A program made the translations under genes and the position numbers. The notes below the pieces were generated by a model. The model was not told the DNA's origin, made no database searches, and was given only the letters and a program-made list of their open reading frames with translations. Shown here piece after piece: positions 1 through 6,530 of a DNA stretch of 12,462 nt. This stretch comes from an uncultured Coriobacteriaceae bacterium (GTDB lineage Bacteria > Actinomycetota > Coriobacteriia > Coriobacteriales > Atopobiaceae), in contig UQWE01000027.1 of assembly GCA_900544655.1 (NCBI GenBank), positions 1-12,462 on the forward strand. Direction: 5' to 3'. Each line of letters opens with the position of its first letter. Positions within the stretch are counted from its first letter, which is position 1.

Positions 1-1
1 C

Positions 2-79
2 GCCGGTGACGCCGCCGCCCCGGAGGCGCCCGTCGCTGAGAACGCTGCCGCCCCGGCAGGTTCCGTCACCACCAAATAG
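2..79 (+). CDS. C-terminal tail of an unidentified upstream protein (partial)
   Basis: Only the last 25 codons and a TAG stop (77-79) are inside the window. The frame starting at base 2 is open and reads as an Ala/Pro/Glu-rich low-complexity tail ending in SVTTK. Frame 1 has early stops. Frame 3 is open but gives a Pro/Arg-rich peptide typical of a shadow frame. A disordered Ala/Pro tail is common at the end of secreted, cell-wall or ribosome-associated proteins in GC-rich Gram-positives, so function cannot be assigned. It lies 76 bases upstream of the aminopeptidase gene, with a hairpin between them. Confidence 0.5.
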   Translation, partial: AGDAAAPEAPVAENAAAPAGSVTTK

Positions 80-88
80 CAAAGCCCG

Positions 89-112
89 CGCGCCGTCTCC
101 CGAGGCGGCGCG
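89..112 (+). terminator. Terminator-like hairpin without a T tract
   Basis: Arms cgcgccgtct (89-98) and aggcggcgcg (103-112) pair over 10 positions with one G-T wobble and a 4-base loop. No run of T follows, so it may be a weak or Rho-assisted terminator, or only an mRNA end-protecting hairpin. It sits 10 bases after the upstream stop codon. Confidence 0.4.
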
Positions 113-155
113 ACGTCCGTTCATACGCTTATAAAACCCGTGGAAAGGGATTCAC

Positions 156-1271
156 ATGGCAGATGAGAAGTCTTGCGCCAAGCGCGTCGCCCGCCTTCGC
201 GAGCTCATGGAGGATCGTGGCTATGACGCCGTCGTCCTCCCGGACCTCCGCTGGCTCACCGGCTGCGAGCGTACCTTCGATGACGAGACGGCGCACACCG
301 TCGTGATCACCGCCGACCGTCAGATGCTCCACACCGATTCTCGCTACTACAACACCTTCTGCGAGCGCCTTGGGCCCGACACCGCCTGGGAGCTCGACGA
401 GTCTCCGGTCACCGGCGAGCTCTGGGCCGCCGCCCGCGTCGTCGCCGCCCGCGCTCGCGTGGTCGCCGTCGAGGATACCTGCACGCTCGCCTTCTATGAC
501 GAGTTCAAGCACCAGCTCGCCGCTCACTCCGTCGCCCCCGCGACCCCGCGTCTGCACGGCGACCTCGTGAGCATCCGCGCCGTCAAGGACGCCGAGGAGA
601 TCGACCTCATGCGTCAGGCGCAGAAGATCACCGACGATGCCTTCACGCACATCTGCGGCTACATCAAGCCGGGCATGACCGAGCAGGAGATTCGCGCCGA
701 GCTCGAGAACTACATGCTCTCCAACGGTGCGAGCGCGCTCTCCTTCGGCTCGATCATCGCCAGCGGTCCCAACGGTGCCAACCCCCACGCCCAGCCGGGC
801 CCCCGTCCCGTCCAGGAGGGTGACATGATCGTCATGGACTACGGCTGCTGCGTCGCTGACTACCACTCTGACATGACCCGTACGGTCTGCCTGGGCGAGC
901 CCTCCGAGGAGCAGCGTCACGTCTATGACGTCGTGCGTCGCGCCCATGAGGAGTGCGCCGCCATGGCACACGCCGGCGTCATCGGCAAGGACGTCTACGA
1001 TCACTCCGTCAAGGTCATCTCTGACGCCGGCTATGGCGACTACTACAAGCACGGCCTTGGTCACGGCGTTGGCGTGGAGATTCATGAGCAGCCGAACTTC
1101 AACCGCCGCAACCTCGATCCGATTCCCGCGGGTGCCGTCATCACGATCGAGCCGGGCATCTATCTGCCGGGCAAGTTCGGCATCCGCCTCGAGGACTTCG
1201 GCGTGGTGACCGAGGACGGTTATGAGCCGTTCACCGAATCGACCCATGACCTCGTGGTCATTCCGTGCTAA
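156..1271 (+). CDS. pepP: Xaa-Pro aminopeptidase / M24 metallopeptidase
   Basis: Cytosolic exopeptidase of the pita-bread M24 family that removes an N-terminal residue preceding proline. It has an N-terminal creatinase-type domain (about residues 8-135) and a C-terminal catalytic domain (about 145-371). The dinuclear metal ligands are all visible: D228 in MDYG, D239 in SDMTRT, H303 in GLGHGVG, E332 in IEPG and E346 in RLED. H211 (NPHAQPG) and H310 (VEIHEQP) are the usual extra conserved histidines. At 371 aa it has full family length. The start is ATG 156, preceded by ggaaaggga at 142-150. Prolidase (Xaa-Pro dipeptidase) is an alternative specificity that sequence alone cannot exclude. In many Gram-positives this gene sits directly before efp; here a PTS block lies between them. 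Confidence 0.92.
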   Translation: MADEKSCAKRVARLRELMEDRGYDAVVLPDLRWLTGCERTFDDETAHTVVITADRQMLHTDSRYYNTFCERLGPDTAWELDESPVTGELWAAARVVAARARVVAVEDTCTLAFYDEFKHQLAAHSVAPATPRLHGDLVSIRAVKDAEEIDLMRQAQKITDDAFTHICGYIKPGMTEQEIRAELENYMLSNGASALSFGSIIASGPNGANPHAQPGPRPVQEGDMIVMDYGCCVADYHSDMTRTVCLGEPSEEQRHVYDVVRRAHEECAAMAHAGVIGKDVYDHSVKVISDAGYGDYYKHGLGHGVGVEIHEQPNFNRRNLDPIPAGAVITIEPGIYLPGKFGIRLEDFGVVTEDGYEPFTESTHDLVVIPC

Positions 1272-1381
1272 GTGACGCGCCCGAGGAGAGGCTCTGACCT
1301 GCGAAGACCCGAGTTATATCAGGCCTGTTAATTCTCGTATTCAGGGCTACTTTTCCGTAGACGGTTACGTAAATGACCACA

Positions 1382-1411
1382 TCAGGCTGAACATAACCTG
1401 AAACATCAGGT
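1382..1411. promoter_or_regulatory. Clustered TCAGG/CCTGA half-sites, possible operator
   Basis: TCAGG (1382-1386), CCTGA (1397-1401) and TCAGG (1407-1411, preceded by CA) alternate in orientation. The inner part, acctga-aaca-tcaggt (1396-1411), is a perfect 6-bp inverted repeat. A further ATCAGG occurs at 1318-1323. The arrangement suggests binding sites for a dimeric regulator of the PTS operon. The regulator is unknown. Confidence 0.35.
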
Positions 1412-1420
1412 CACCACAGC

Positions 1421-1453
1421 CCGACTACCAATGATGAAGATGCTGGTAGTCGG
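1421..1453 (+). terminator. 10-bp hairpin, possible pepP terminator
   Basis: ccgactacca (1421-1430) pairs perfectly with tggtagtcgg (1444-1453) around a 13-base loop. The downstream bases (tctgttactcct) are pyrimidine-rich but not a true T tract. It lies about 150 bases after the pepP stop and about 40 bases upstream of the promoter-like pair, so it could end the pepP transcript or act as a regulatory structure. Confidence 0.4.
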
Positions 1454-1495
1454 TCTGTTACTCCTGTAAGCTAAATTTTTCTAGTATGACAGATA

Positions 1496-1524
1496 TTGCA
1501 TTCAAGAACATGGAGAAACATAAT
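1496..1524 (+). promoter_or_regulatory. Probable sigma-70-type promoter of the PTS operon
   Basis: TTGCAT (1496-1501) and CATAAT (1519-1524) are separated by exactly 17 bases. The -10 matches the consensus at 5 of 6 positions and the -35 at 3 of 6. Transcription would begin near 1531 and give a leader of about 90 bases before the ATG at 1621. No good sigma-54 -24/-12 element is seen, although many Firmicute mannose operons use one. Confidence 0.5.
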
Positions 1525-1552
1525 GTAAGACCAAACTCAATTACTCTCCACA

Positions 1553-1566
1553 GTTAAAGCTTTAAC
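1553..1566. promoter_or_regulatory. 14-bp perfect palindrome, candidate operator
   Basis: GTTAAAGCTTTAAC is self-complementary over all 14 bases. It lies just downstream of the predicted transcription start of the PTS operon, a classic repressor position. Confidence 0.4.
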
Positions 1567-1583
1567 CATTATGATTATGACTT

Positions 1584-1597
1584 GGTCCAAATGGACC
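1584..1597 (+). promoter_or_regulatory. Short inverted repeat in the PTS leader
   Basis: ggtcc (1584-1588) and ggacc (1593-1597) flank AAAT. The repeat lies 13 bases upstream of the ribosome binding site gggaggtagga (1610-1620). It could be an operator half-pair or a small RNA hairpin affecting translation of the EIIAB gene. Confidence 0.25.
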
Positions 1598-1620
1598 CCA
1601 TATCTGCATGGGAGGTAGGA

Positions 1621-2610
1621 ATGGTAGGTATCGTCCTAGCAAGTCATGGCGAGCTTGCGGCAGGCGTGCGGCAGACGAGCTCCATGGTCTTTGGTGACCA
1701 GGAGAACGTTGCCGTCGTGAGCCTCGAGCCCTCCATGGGCCCTGATGACTTCAGGGCCAACCTCGAGAAGGCAGTCGCCACTCTCGAGGACCAGGAGCAG
1801 GTCCTGTTCCTGGTCGACCTTTGGGGAGGCACGCCGTTCAACCAGACGACCGCCTTCGCCAAGGGCCACGACACCTGGGCAATCGTGACGGGCCTCAGTT
1901 TGCCGATGGTCATCGAGGCCTTCTCGGCACGCATCGACCCGTCCAAGACCGCCCACGAAATCGCGGCGCACATCGTTGGTGAGGCACGCAAGGCCGTTCG
2001 CGTCCTGCCCGAGGAGCTCGAGCCTGCGCCCGAGGTCAAGGCGGCTCCTGCTGCCAAGGCTGGTGCCATCGCGCCGGGGACCGTGCTTGGTGACGGTAAG
2101 ATCGACATCGCCGCCGTCCGCATCGACACGCGTCTGCTCCATGGTCAGGTGGCAACCGCCTGGACCAAGCAGATCGCCCCGAACCGCATCATCGTGGTCT
2201 CCGATGGCGTCGCTCACGACGAGCTGCGCAAGACCATGATCGAGCAGGCGGCGCCTCCGGGAGTCCCGGCAAACGTCGTGCCCATCAGCAAGATGGTCGA
2301 GGTCGCCAAGGACCCGCGCTTCGGCGCCACCAAGGCGTTCTTGCTCTTCGAGACCCCGCAGGACCTCCTCAGGTGCATCGAGGGTGGCGTTGACATCAAG
2401 AAGGCCAACATCGGCTCCATGGCGCACTCCGTGGGCAAGGTCGTGGTCACCAACGCTATTGCTATGGGCGAGGATGACGTGAAGACCCTCGAGGAGCTCA
2501 AGGCCAAGGGTGTCGAGCTCGAGGCCCGCAAGGTTCCGTCTGACTCCTCTGAGGACATCGACGCAATGCTCAGGAAAGCCAAGGCCGAGTTGGCCGAACA
2601 GGCAAAGTAA
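1621..2610 (+). CDS. manX: PTS mannose-family EIIAB component (fused)
   Basis: Cytosolic phosphocarrier that takes phosphate from HPr on its IIA domain, passes it to its IIB domain, and then to the sugar entering through EIIC/EIID. The IIA domain covers about residues 1-130, with the phosphorylated histidine H9 in LASHGELA and the conserved VDLWGGTPFNQ at 65-75. An Ala/Pro/Glu-rich linker spans about 131-158. The IIB domain covers about 162-325, with its phosphohistidine H174 in IDTRLLHGQV. At 329 aa it matches other fused ManX proteins. The start is ATG 1621, preceded by gggaggtagga (1610-1620). An in-frame TTG at 1582 lacks such a site and would add 13 residues not seen in the family. It is the first gene of the operon with manY 15 bases downstream. 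The sugar (mannose, glucose, glucosamine, fructose) cannot be told from sequence. Confidence 0.95.
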   Translation: MVGIVLASHGELAAGVRQTSSMVFGDQENVAVVSLEPSMGPDDFRANLEKAVATLEDQEQVLFLVDLWGGTPFNQTTAFAKGHDTWAIVTGLSLPMVIEAFSARIDPSKTAHEIAAHIVGEARKAVRVLPEELEPAPEVKAAPAAKAGAIAPGTVLGDGKIDIAAVRIDTRLLHGQVATAWTKQIAPNRIIVVSDGVAHDELRKTMIEQAAPPGVPANVVPISKMVEVAKDPRFGATKAFLLFETPQDLLRCIEGGVDIKKANIGSMAHSVGKVVVTNAIAMGEDDVKTLEELKAKGVELEARKVPSDSSEDIDAMLRKAKAELAEQAK

Positions 2611-2625
2611 GGGAGGGTCTAACAC

Positions 2626-3441
2626 ATGTCTCCGATTACCATCGCGCTCGTCGCAATCGTTGCCCTGCTTGCAGGCATGGAGGGCATCCTCGACGAGTTC
2701 CAGTTCCATCAGCCGCTAGTCGCGTGCACGCTGATCGGCCTCGTCACGGGCCACCTCCAGGAGGGCATCATTCTTGGCGGTTCGCTTCAGATGATGGCTC
2801 TCGGCTGGGCGAACATCGGTGCCGCCGTCGCCCCTGACGCGGCCCTCGCCTCAGTCGCCTCCTCGATCATCATGGTGCTCGCCCTCAATGGCGGCAACGT
2901 CGACTCCTCCACGGCCATCACGGCCGCCATCGCCGTGGCCGTGCCGCTGTCCGTCGCCGGCCTCTTCCTGACGATGATCTGCCGCACCATCGCGACCGCC
3001 ATGGTTCACGGCATGGACGCGTGCGCCGAGAAGGGCGACTTCGCGGGCATCGAGCGTTGGCAGGTCGCCGGCATCCTCATGCAGGGCGTCCGCATCGCCA
3101 TCCCCGCCGTCATGCTCTGCATCATTCCGGCCGAGGCCGTGACCAACGTCCTCAACTCCATGCCCAGCTGGCTCTCCGGCGGCATGGCTGTCGGTGGCGG
3201 CATGGTCGCCTCCGTCGGTTACGCCATGGTCATCAACATGATGGCCACCAAGGAGACCTGGCCGTTCTTCATCCTCGGCTTCGTCCTCGCCGCCATCTCG
3301 CAGCTGACTCTCATCGCCCTCGGCCTCATCGGCATCTCGCTCGCCCTCATCTACCTCGGCCTCAAGGACATGGCCAAGCAGGGCGGCGGCAACGGTGGGT
3401 CTGGCGACCCGCTCGGCGACATCCTGAACGACTACGAGTAG
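2626..3441 (+). CDS. manY: PTS mannose-family EIIC permease
   Basis: Integral membrane subunit that, together with EIID, forms the sugar channel. Hydrophobic segments run through the whole protein (around residues 3-18, 30-60, 72-90, 96-125, 147-175, 184-206 and 212-246). The family signature is visible at 51-73 (GGSLQMMALGWANIG followed by AAVAPDAA). It ends in a hydrophilic Gly-rich tail (about 250-271). At 271 aa it is typical for ManY. ATG 2626 has gggaggg at 2611-2617. It sits 15 bases after manX and about 18 bases before manZ, so the three are co-translated parts of one operon. Confidence 0.95.
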   Translation: MSPITIALVAIVALLAGMEGILDEFQFHQPLVACTLIGLVTGHLQEGIILGGSLQMMALGWANIGAAVAPDAALASVASSIIMVLALNGGNVDSSTAITAAIAVAVPLSVAGLFLTMICRTIATAMVHGMDACAEKGDFAGIERWQVAGILMQGVRIAIPAVMLCIIPAEAVTNVLNSMPSWLSGGMAVGGGMVASVGYAMVINMMATKETWPFFILGFVLAAISQLTLIALGLIGISLALIYLGLKDMAKQGGGNGGSGDPLGDILNDYE

Positions 3442-3459
3442 GAAGGGGGAGTGATCACC

Positions 3460-4380
3460 ATGGCAGAGAACAAGGTTCAGCTTACTAAGTCCGACCGAAA
3501 GAAGGTCTGCTTCCGTCACCAGTTCCTCCAGGGCTCGTGGAACTACGAGCGCATGCAGAACGGCGGCTGGTGCTTCGCGATGATTCCCGCGATCAAGAAG
3601 CTCTACACCGATAAGGACGACCAGATCGCCGCCCTGAAGCGTCACCTCGAGTTCTACAACACGCACCCCTACGTGTCCGCGCCGGTCATCGGCGTCACGC
3701 TCGCCCTCGAGGAGGAGCGCGCTAACGGCGCCCCCATCGACGACGTCGCCATCCAGGGCGTGAAGGTTGGCATGATGGGCCCGCTCGCCGGCGTCGGTGA
3801 CCCGGCCTTCTGGTTCACCCTTCGCCCGATCCTCGGTGCTCTGGGCGCCTCCATCGCGCTCTCCGGCAGCATCATGGGCCCGCTTCTGTTCTTCTTCGCG
3901 TGGAACATCATCCGCTATGCGTTCCTGTGGTACACGCAGGAGTTTGGCTACAAGGTGGGTTCCTCCATCGCCAAGGACCTCTCCGGCGGCCTCATGGGCA
4001 AGGTGACCGAGGGCGCTTCCATCCTCGGCATGTTCATCATCGGTTCGCTCGTCGAGCGCTGGGTCTCGATCTCCTTCACCCCGATCGTCTCCCAGATCAC
4101 GCAGCCCGAGGGCGCCTACATCGACTGGGCGAACCTCCCTGCCGGTTCTGAGGGCGTCAAGGATGCGCTGACGATGTACAACTCGGTCGGCGCCACCGCG
4201 CTAGACCCGGTCAAGACCACCACGCTCCAGGCAAACCTCGACCAGCTCATTCCTGGTCTCGCGGCTGTCTGCCTGACGCTTCTGGTCTGCAAGCTCCTCA
4301 AGAAGAAGGTCAGCCCGATCGTCATCATCCTCGCCCTGTTCGCCGTGGGCATCGTGGGCCGTCTGCTCGGCTTCATGTAG
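3460..4380 (+). CDS. manZ: PTS mannose-family EIID component
   Basis: Membrane partner of EIIC in the mannose-type transporter, a subunit unique to this PTS family. Conserved features: SWNYERMQNGGWCFAM near the N-terminus (26-41), NTHPYVSAPVIGVTLALEEE (67-86) and the signature MMGPLAGVGDPAFW (105-118). Hydrophobic stretches lie at about 122-157, 186-197 and 263-305, with the C-terminus in the membrane (RLLGFM). At 306 aa it has full length. I prefer ATG 3460 over GTG 3451 because gaaggggga (3442-3450) is correctly spaced only for the ATG. It is the last gene before a strong terminator. Confidence 0.95.
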   Translation: MAENKVQLTKSDRKKVCFRHQFLQGSWNYERMQNGGWCFAMIPAIKKLYTDKDDQIAALKRHLEFYNTHPYVSAPVIGVTLALEEERANGAPIDDVAIQGVKVGMMGPLAGVGDPAFWFTLRPILGALGASIALSGSIMGPLLFFFAWNIIRYAFLWYTQEFGYKVGSSIAKDLSGGLMGKVTEGASILGMFIIGSLVERWVSISFTPIVSQITQPEGAYIDWANLPAGSEGVKDALTMYNSVGATALDPVKTTTLQANLDQLIPGLAAVCLTLLVCKLLKKKVSPIVIILALFAVGIVGRLLGFM

Positions 4381-4407
4381 GATATGAGGCGCTCATAGCG
4401 TCCTAGC

Positions 4408-4447
4408 AGGCCGCACCCCTGGCGCTAGCTGGTGGGTGCGGCCTTTT
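4408..4447 (+). terminator. Intrinsic terminator between manZ and manO
   Basis: aggccgcaccc (4408-4418) pairs perfectly with gggtgcggcct (4434-4444) over 11 bp and is followed by TTTT (4444-4447). It lies 27 bases after the manZ stop. The manO ribosome binding site starts only 14 bases later, so manO is probably expressed by read-through. Confidence 0.88.
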
Positions 4448-4471
4448 CGTCAAACGCCTAAGGAGACAAGC

Positions 4472-4846
4472 ATGGTCCAGTCTCAGAACACGAAGGTCGA
4501 CTACACGGAGAGAGCTTCGTCGCTCTCCGGGCTCACCACCTATGGCGACGTTATGGTTGGCGACCGCGCGTTCGAGTTTTACAACGAGCGCAACAAGGAG
4601 GATTTCATCCAGATCCCGTGGGATGAGGTCGACTACGTGGCCGCGGAGGTCCTGCCCGGGAAGAAGATCGCCCGATTCGCGATCTTTACCAAGGAAAACG
4701 GGCATTTCGACTTCTCGACGCGCGATAACAAGGCGACGCTGCGCGCCATGAGGGAGCATCTTCCGGAGGACCTTCTGCAGAGGAGCCCGTCGCTCCTCGA
4801 CGTTCTCAAGGCAGGCGTGCGGAGTTTGTCGCGTTTGGGCCGCTAG
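4472..4846 (+). CDS. manO: DUF956 family protein ManO
   Basis: Small cytosolic protein found almost only beside mannose-family PTS operons and annotated as the putative mannose operon regulator ManO; its molecular action is not established. The family core is clear: MVQSQNTKVD at the start, GLTTYGDVMVGDRAFEFYN, then IQIPWDEVDYVAAEV, RFAIFTKENGHFDFSTRDNK and a basic C-terminal helix. At 124 aa it has normal length. The start is ATG 4472 with aggag at 4461-4465; a GTG at 4436 falls inside the terminator stem and is rejected. There is no helix-turn-helix that I can see. The efp promoter overlaps its last codons. Confidence 0.92.
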   Translation: MVQSQNTKVDYTERASSLSGLTTYGDVMVGDRAFEFYNERNKEDFIQIPWDEVDYVAAEVLPGKKIARFAIFTKENGHFDFSTRDNKATLRAMREHLPEDLLQRSPSLLDVLKAGVRSLSRLGR

Positions 4847-4864
4847 CCCGCGAGGTGATATAAT
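4835..4864 (+). promoter_or_regulatory. Probable promoter of efp
   Basis: A perfect TATAAT -10 (4859-4864) is preceded by TGA (4856-4858), making an extended -10. TTGGGC (4835-4840) lies 18 bases upstream as a partial -35. Transcription would begin near 4871, about 50 bases before the efp start. The -35 region overlaps the 3' end of manO, so the housekeeping block is uncoupled from the PTS operon. Confidence 0.7.
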
Positions 4865-4921
4865 CCATCAGTCGTATGCGTAACGGCCCGAGAGGGCAGC
4901 AATAAGAAAGTGAGTCGCCAG

Positions 4922-5488
4922 ATGCAGCAGATCAGCACCGCCGAGTTCAAGAACGGCATGGGTCTCAAGATCAAGGACAAGATCTACACCCTCGTCGAGT
5001 TCCAGCACGTCAAGCCCGGTAAGGGTGGCGCCTTCGTCCGTTACAAGATCAAGGACCTCCGCTCCGGCCGCGTCATCGGCGACCAGACCTGCAACGCTGG
5101 CTCTAAGTTCGACTCCGTTATGCTCTCCACCAAGGAGATGCAGTACCTCTACAACGACGGTGACAACTACTACTTCATGGACATGGAGACCTACGAGCAG
5201 ATCCCCGTCCCCGCTGACTTCATCGGCGAGAACTCCAAGTGGCTCAAGGAGAACGACACCTGCCAGCTGATGTACGCTGACGACGACCTTCTCACCGTCC
5301 AGCCGCCGATGTTCATCGAGGTCGAGATCACCAAGACCGACCCGGGCTTCAAGGGCGACACCGTCCAGGGCGGCGGCAAGCCTGCCACCGTCGAGACCGG
5401 CGCCGTCATCCAGGTCCCGATGTACCTCAACGAGGGCGAAGTCATCAAGGTCGACACTCGCGAGGGCAAGTTCGTCGCGCGCGTCTAG
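4922..5488 (+). CDS. efp: Translation elongation factor P
   Basis: Ribosome-binding factor that relieves stalling at polyproline stretches. It has three beta-barrel domains (about 1-65, 66-127 and 128-188). The tip loop of domain I reads HVKPGKGGAF with the functional lysine K34. The C-terminal family signature runs from GGKPATVETG to EGEVIKVD (about 151-178). ATG 4922 gives 188 aa, the E. coli length, and the usual STAEFKNGM context. GTG 4910 would add four residues (MSRQ); its possible gagagg site (4890-4896) makes it a real alternative. No EF-P lysine-modifying enzyme gene is in this window. It heads the efp-asp23-nusB-xseB block behind its own promoter. Confidence 0.96.
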   Translation: MQQISTAEFKNGMGLKIKDKIYTLVEFQHVKPGKGGAFVRYKIKDLRSGRVIGDQTCNAGSKFDSVMLSTKEMQYLYNDGDNYYFMDMETYEQIPVPADFIGENSKWLKENDTCQLMYADDDLLTVQPPMFIEVEITKTDPGFKGDTVQGGGKPATVETGAVIQVPMYLNEGEVIKVDTREGKFVARV

Positions 5489-5499
5489 CACAAACCCAC

Positions 5500-5521
5500 G
5501 GCCACGCCGTCTGGCGTGGCC
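5500..5521 (+). terminator. Perfect 9-bp hairpin after efp
   Basis: ggccacgcc (5500-5508) pairs with ggcgtggcc (5513-5521) around GTCT. It begins 12 bases after the efp stop. The following bases (tcacttccctc) are pyrimidine-rich but not a T tract, so it may be a partial terminator that lowers expression of the genes downstream. Confidence 0.55.
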
Positions 5522-5548
5522 TCACTTCCCTCATGGAAAGGGGTAGGC

Positions 5549-5911
5549 ATGAGCAATGAGCTGAGAATCGCCGGCATGGGCGTGTCGAAGAGCGTCATCT
5601 CCCAGATTGTGGGTACTGCCGCGGAGAAGGTCGAGGGTGTCGCTGCCATCTATGGCCAGGACATCGCGCGCGGCCTCATCGCCATGCTCACGTCCAAGCC
5701 CCAGCCCACCACCAACGCCGTCGAGTGCTCGGTCGCGGATGACGATTCCCTCGTCATCACCGTGCGCCTCGTCGTGTTCTTCGGCTACCCGTTTACCAAG
5801 CTGGCCGCTGAGGTCCGTTCTGCCGTCGCCAACGCCGTTGACGCGCAGATTGGCGTTCGCGTCTCGAGCGTCGACGTCTGCATCGACGAACTCATCTTTC
5901 CCAAGGAGTAG
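5549..5911 (+). CDS. Asp23/Gls24 family envelope stress response protein
   Basis: Small protein of the Asp23/Gls24 (DUF322) family, 120 aa, similar in placement to B. subtilis YqhY, which is found next to nusB and accBC. Typical features are an early hydrophobic segment with VSKSVISQIVGTAAEKVEGVAAI (about 12-34), a beta-rich middle with LVITVRLVVFFGYPF, a helix KLAAEVRSAVANAV, and a final strand VRVSSVDVCIDELIF. Family members associate with the membrane or envelope, or influence lipid metabolism; the exact role is unsettled. The start is ATG 5549 with ggaaagggg at 5535-5543. The nusB ribosome binding site (aaggag, 5903-5908) lies inside its last codons, so the two genes are translationally coupled. 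Confidence 0.92.
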   Translation: MSNELRIAGMGVSKSVISQIVGTAAEKVEGVAAIYGQDIARGLIAMLTSKPQPTTNAVECSVADDDSLVITVRLVVFFGYPFTKLAAEVRSAVANAVDAQIGVRVSSVDVCIDELIFPKE

Positions 5912-5916
5912 GTCCC

Positions 5917-6528
5917 TTGTCTTCTAGCTCTCGTATCGTCGGGCGCACGCTCGCCCGCTGCCAGGCCCTTCAGCTGCTCTTCCAGGCCGAGGCCTGTGGT
6001 CGCAGCGTCGCCGATGTTCTCGCTGGTGACTACGTGCTCTCCGAGGGTCCCCTCGTTGAGTACGGCGAGCAGCTCGCTCGCGGTACCGATGAGCATCGCG
6101 CCGAGCTCGACCACGTCCTTTCCGGTGCCGCCCGCAACTGGAGCATCTCCCGCATGTCCGCGACGGACCGCAACCTTCTGCGCGTCGCCCTGTACGAGAT
6201 CCTCTTCGAGGATGACGTCGACAAGGCCGTTAGCATCGACGAGTGCGTCGAGCTTGCGAAGGCCTTTGGCAGTTCGGACGAGTCCTCCCGTTTCGTGAAC
6301 GGCGTTCTCGGGCGCGTGGCCGCGGACATCGACAACGGCATTGACGTGATCGAGGTCGCCCGCAAAAACTACGAGGACTCCGCCGCGGAGCTTGCCTCCT
6401 CCGCCTATGGCTACGAGGACGACCGCGAGTACGTCCCGGAGGAGGGCTTCGCGCCTGAGCACGAGGACTTCTATGACGGCGATTACAAGGCCTCTGACGT
6501 GCCCGAGTGGGCCCGAGAGGGCGAGTAA
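5917..6528 (+). CDS. nusB: Transcription antitermination factor NusB with acidic C-terminal extension
   Basis: All-helical factor that works with NusE (S10) on boxA RNA in antitermination of rRNA operons. The NusB core is residues 8-148, recognised from RTLARCQALQLLFQAEA (10-26), ISRMSATDRNLLRVALYEIL (77-96), VSIDECVELAKAFGS (105-119) and SSRFVNGVLGRVA (123-135). The start is TTG 5917, correctly spaced after aaggag (5903-5908); no ATG is available before the core. At 203 aa it is about 55 residues longer than ordinary NusB. The extra tail (about 150-203) is rich in Asp, Glu and Tyr and looks disordered. It sits 5 bases after the Asp23 gene and 2 bases before xseB. Confidence 0.93.
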   Translation: MSSSSRIVGRTLARCQALQLLFQAEACGRSVADVLAGDYVLSEGPLVEYGEQLARGTDEHRAELDHVLSGAARNWSISRMSATDRNLLRVALYEILFEDDVDKAVSIDECVELAKAFGSSDESSRFVNGVLGRVAADIDNGIDVIEVARKNYEDSAAELASSAYGYEDDREYVPEEGFAPEHEDFYDGDYKASDVPEWAREGE

Positions 6529-6530
6529 GC

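Larger units (their letters stand above)
1272..1620. other. 349-base AT-rich regulatory intergenic region
   Basis: No coding frame here is convincing. The stretch is visibly AT-richer than its neighbours. It holds repeated TCAGG/CCTGA half-sites (1319-1411), a small palindrome TTACGTAA (1365-1372), a 10-bp hairpin (1421-1453), a promoter-like pair (1496-1524), a 14-bp perfect palindrome (1553-1566) and a GGTCC/GGACC inverted repeat (1584-1597). This is the control region of the PTS operon and the probable end of the pepP transcript. Confidence 0.7.

Noticed and set aside
1485..1500. Sigma-54 promoter (TTGCA as -12 element) for the PTS operon
   Set aside because: The position of the required GG at -24 reads TATGAC, not TGGCAC, so the element fails.
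1582..1620. TTG start adding 13 residues to EIIAB
   Set aside because: The IIA domain normally begins directly at MVGIVLASHG; the strong gggaggtagga site points to ATG 1621.
2851..3666. Minus-strand open frame across manY and manZ
   Set aside because: Composition is dominated by His, Asp, Gly and Ala as expected from the antisense of GC-rich membrane protein codons; no family features.
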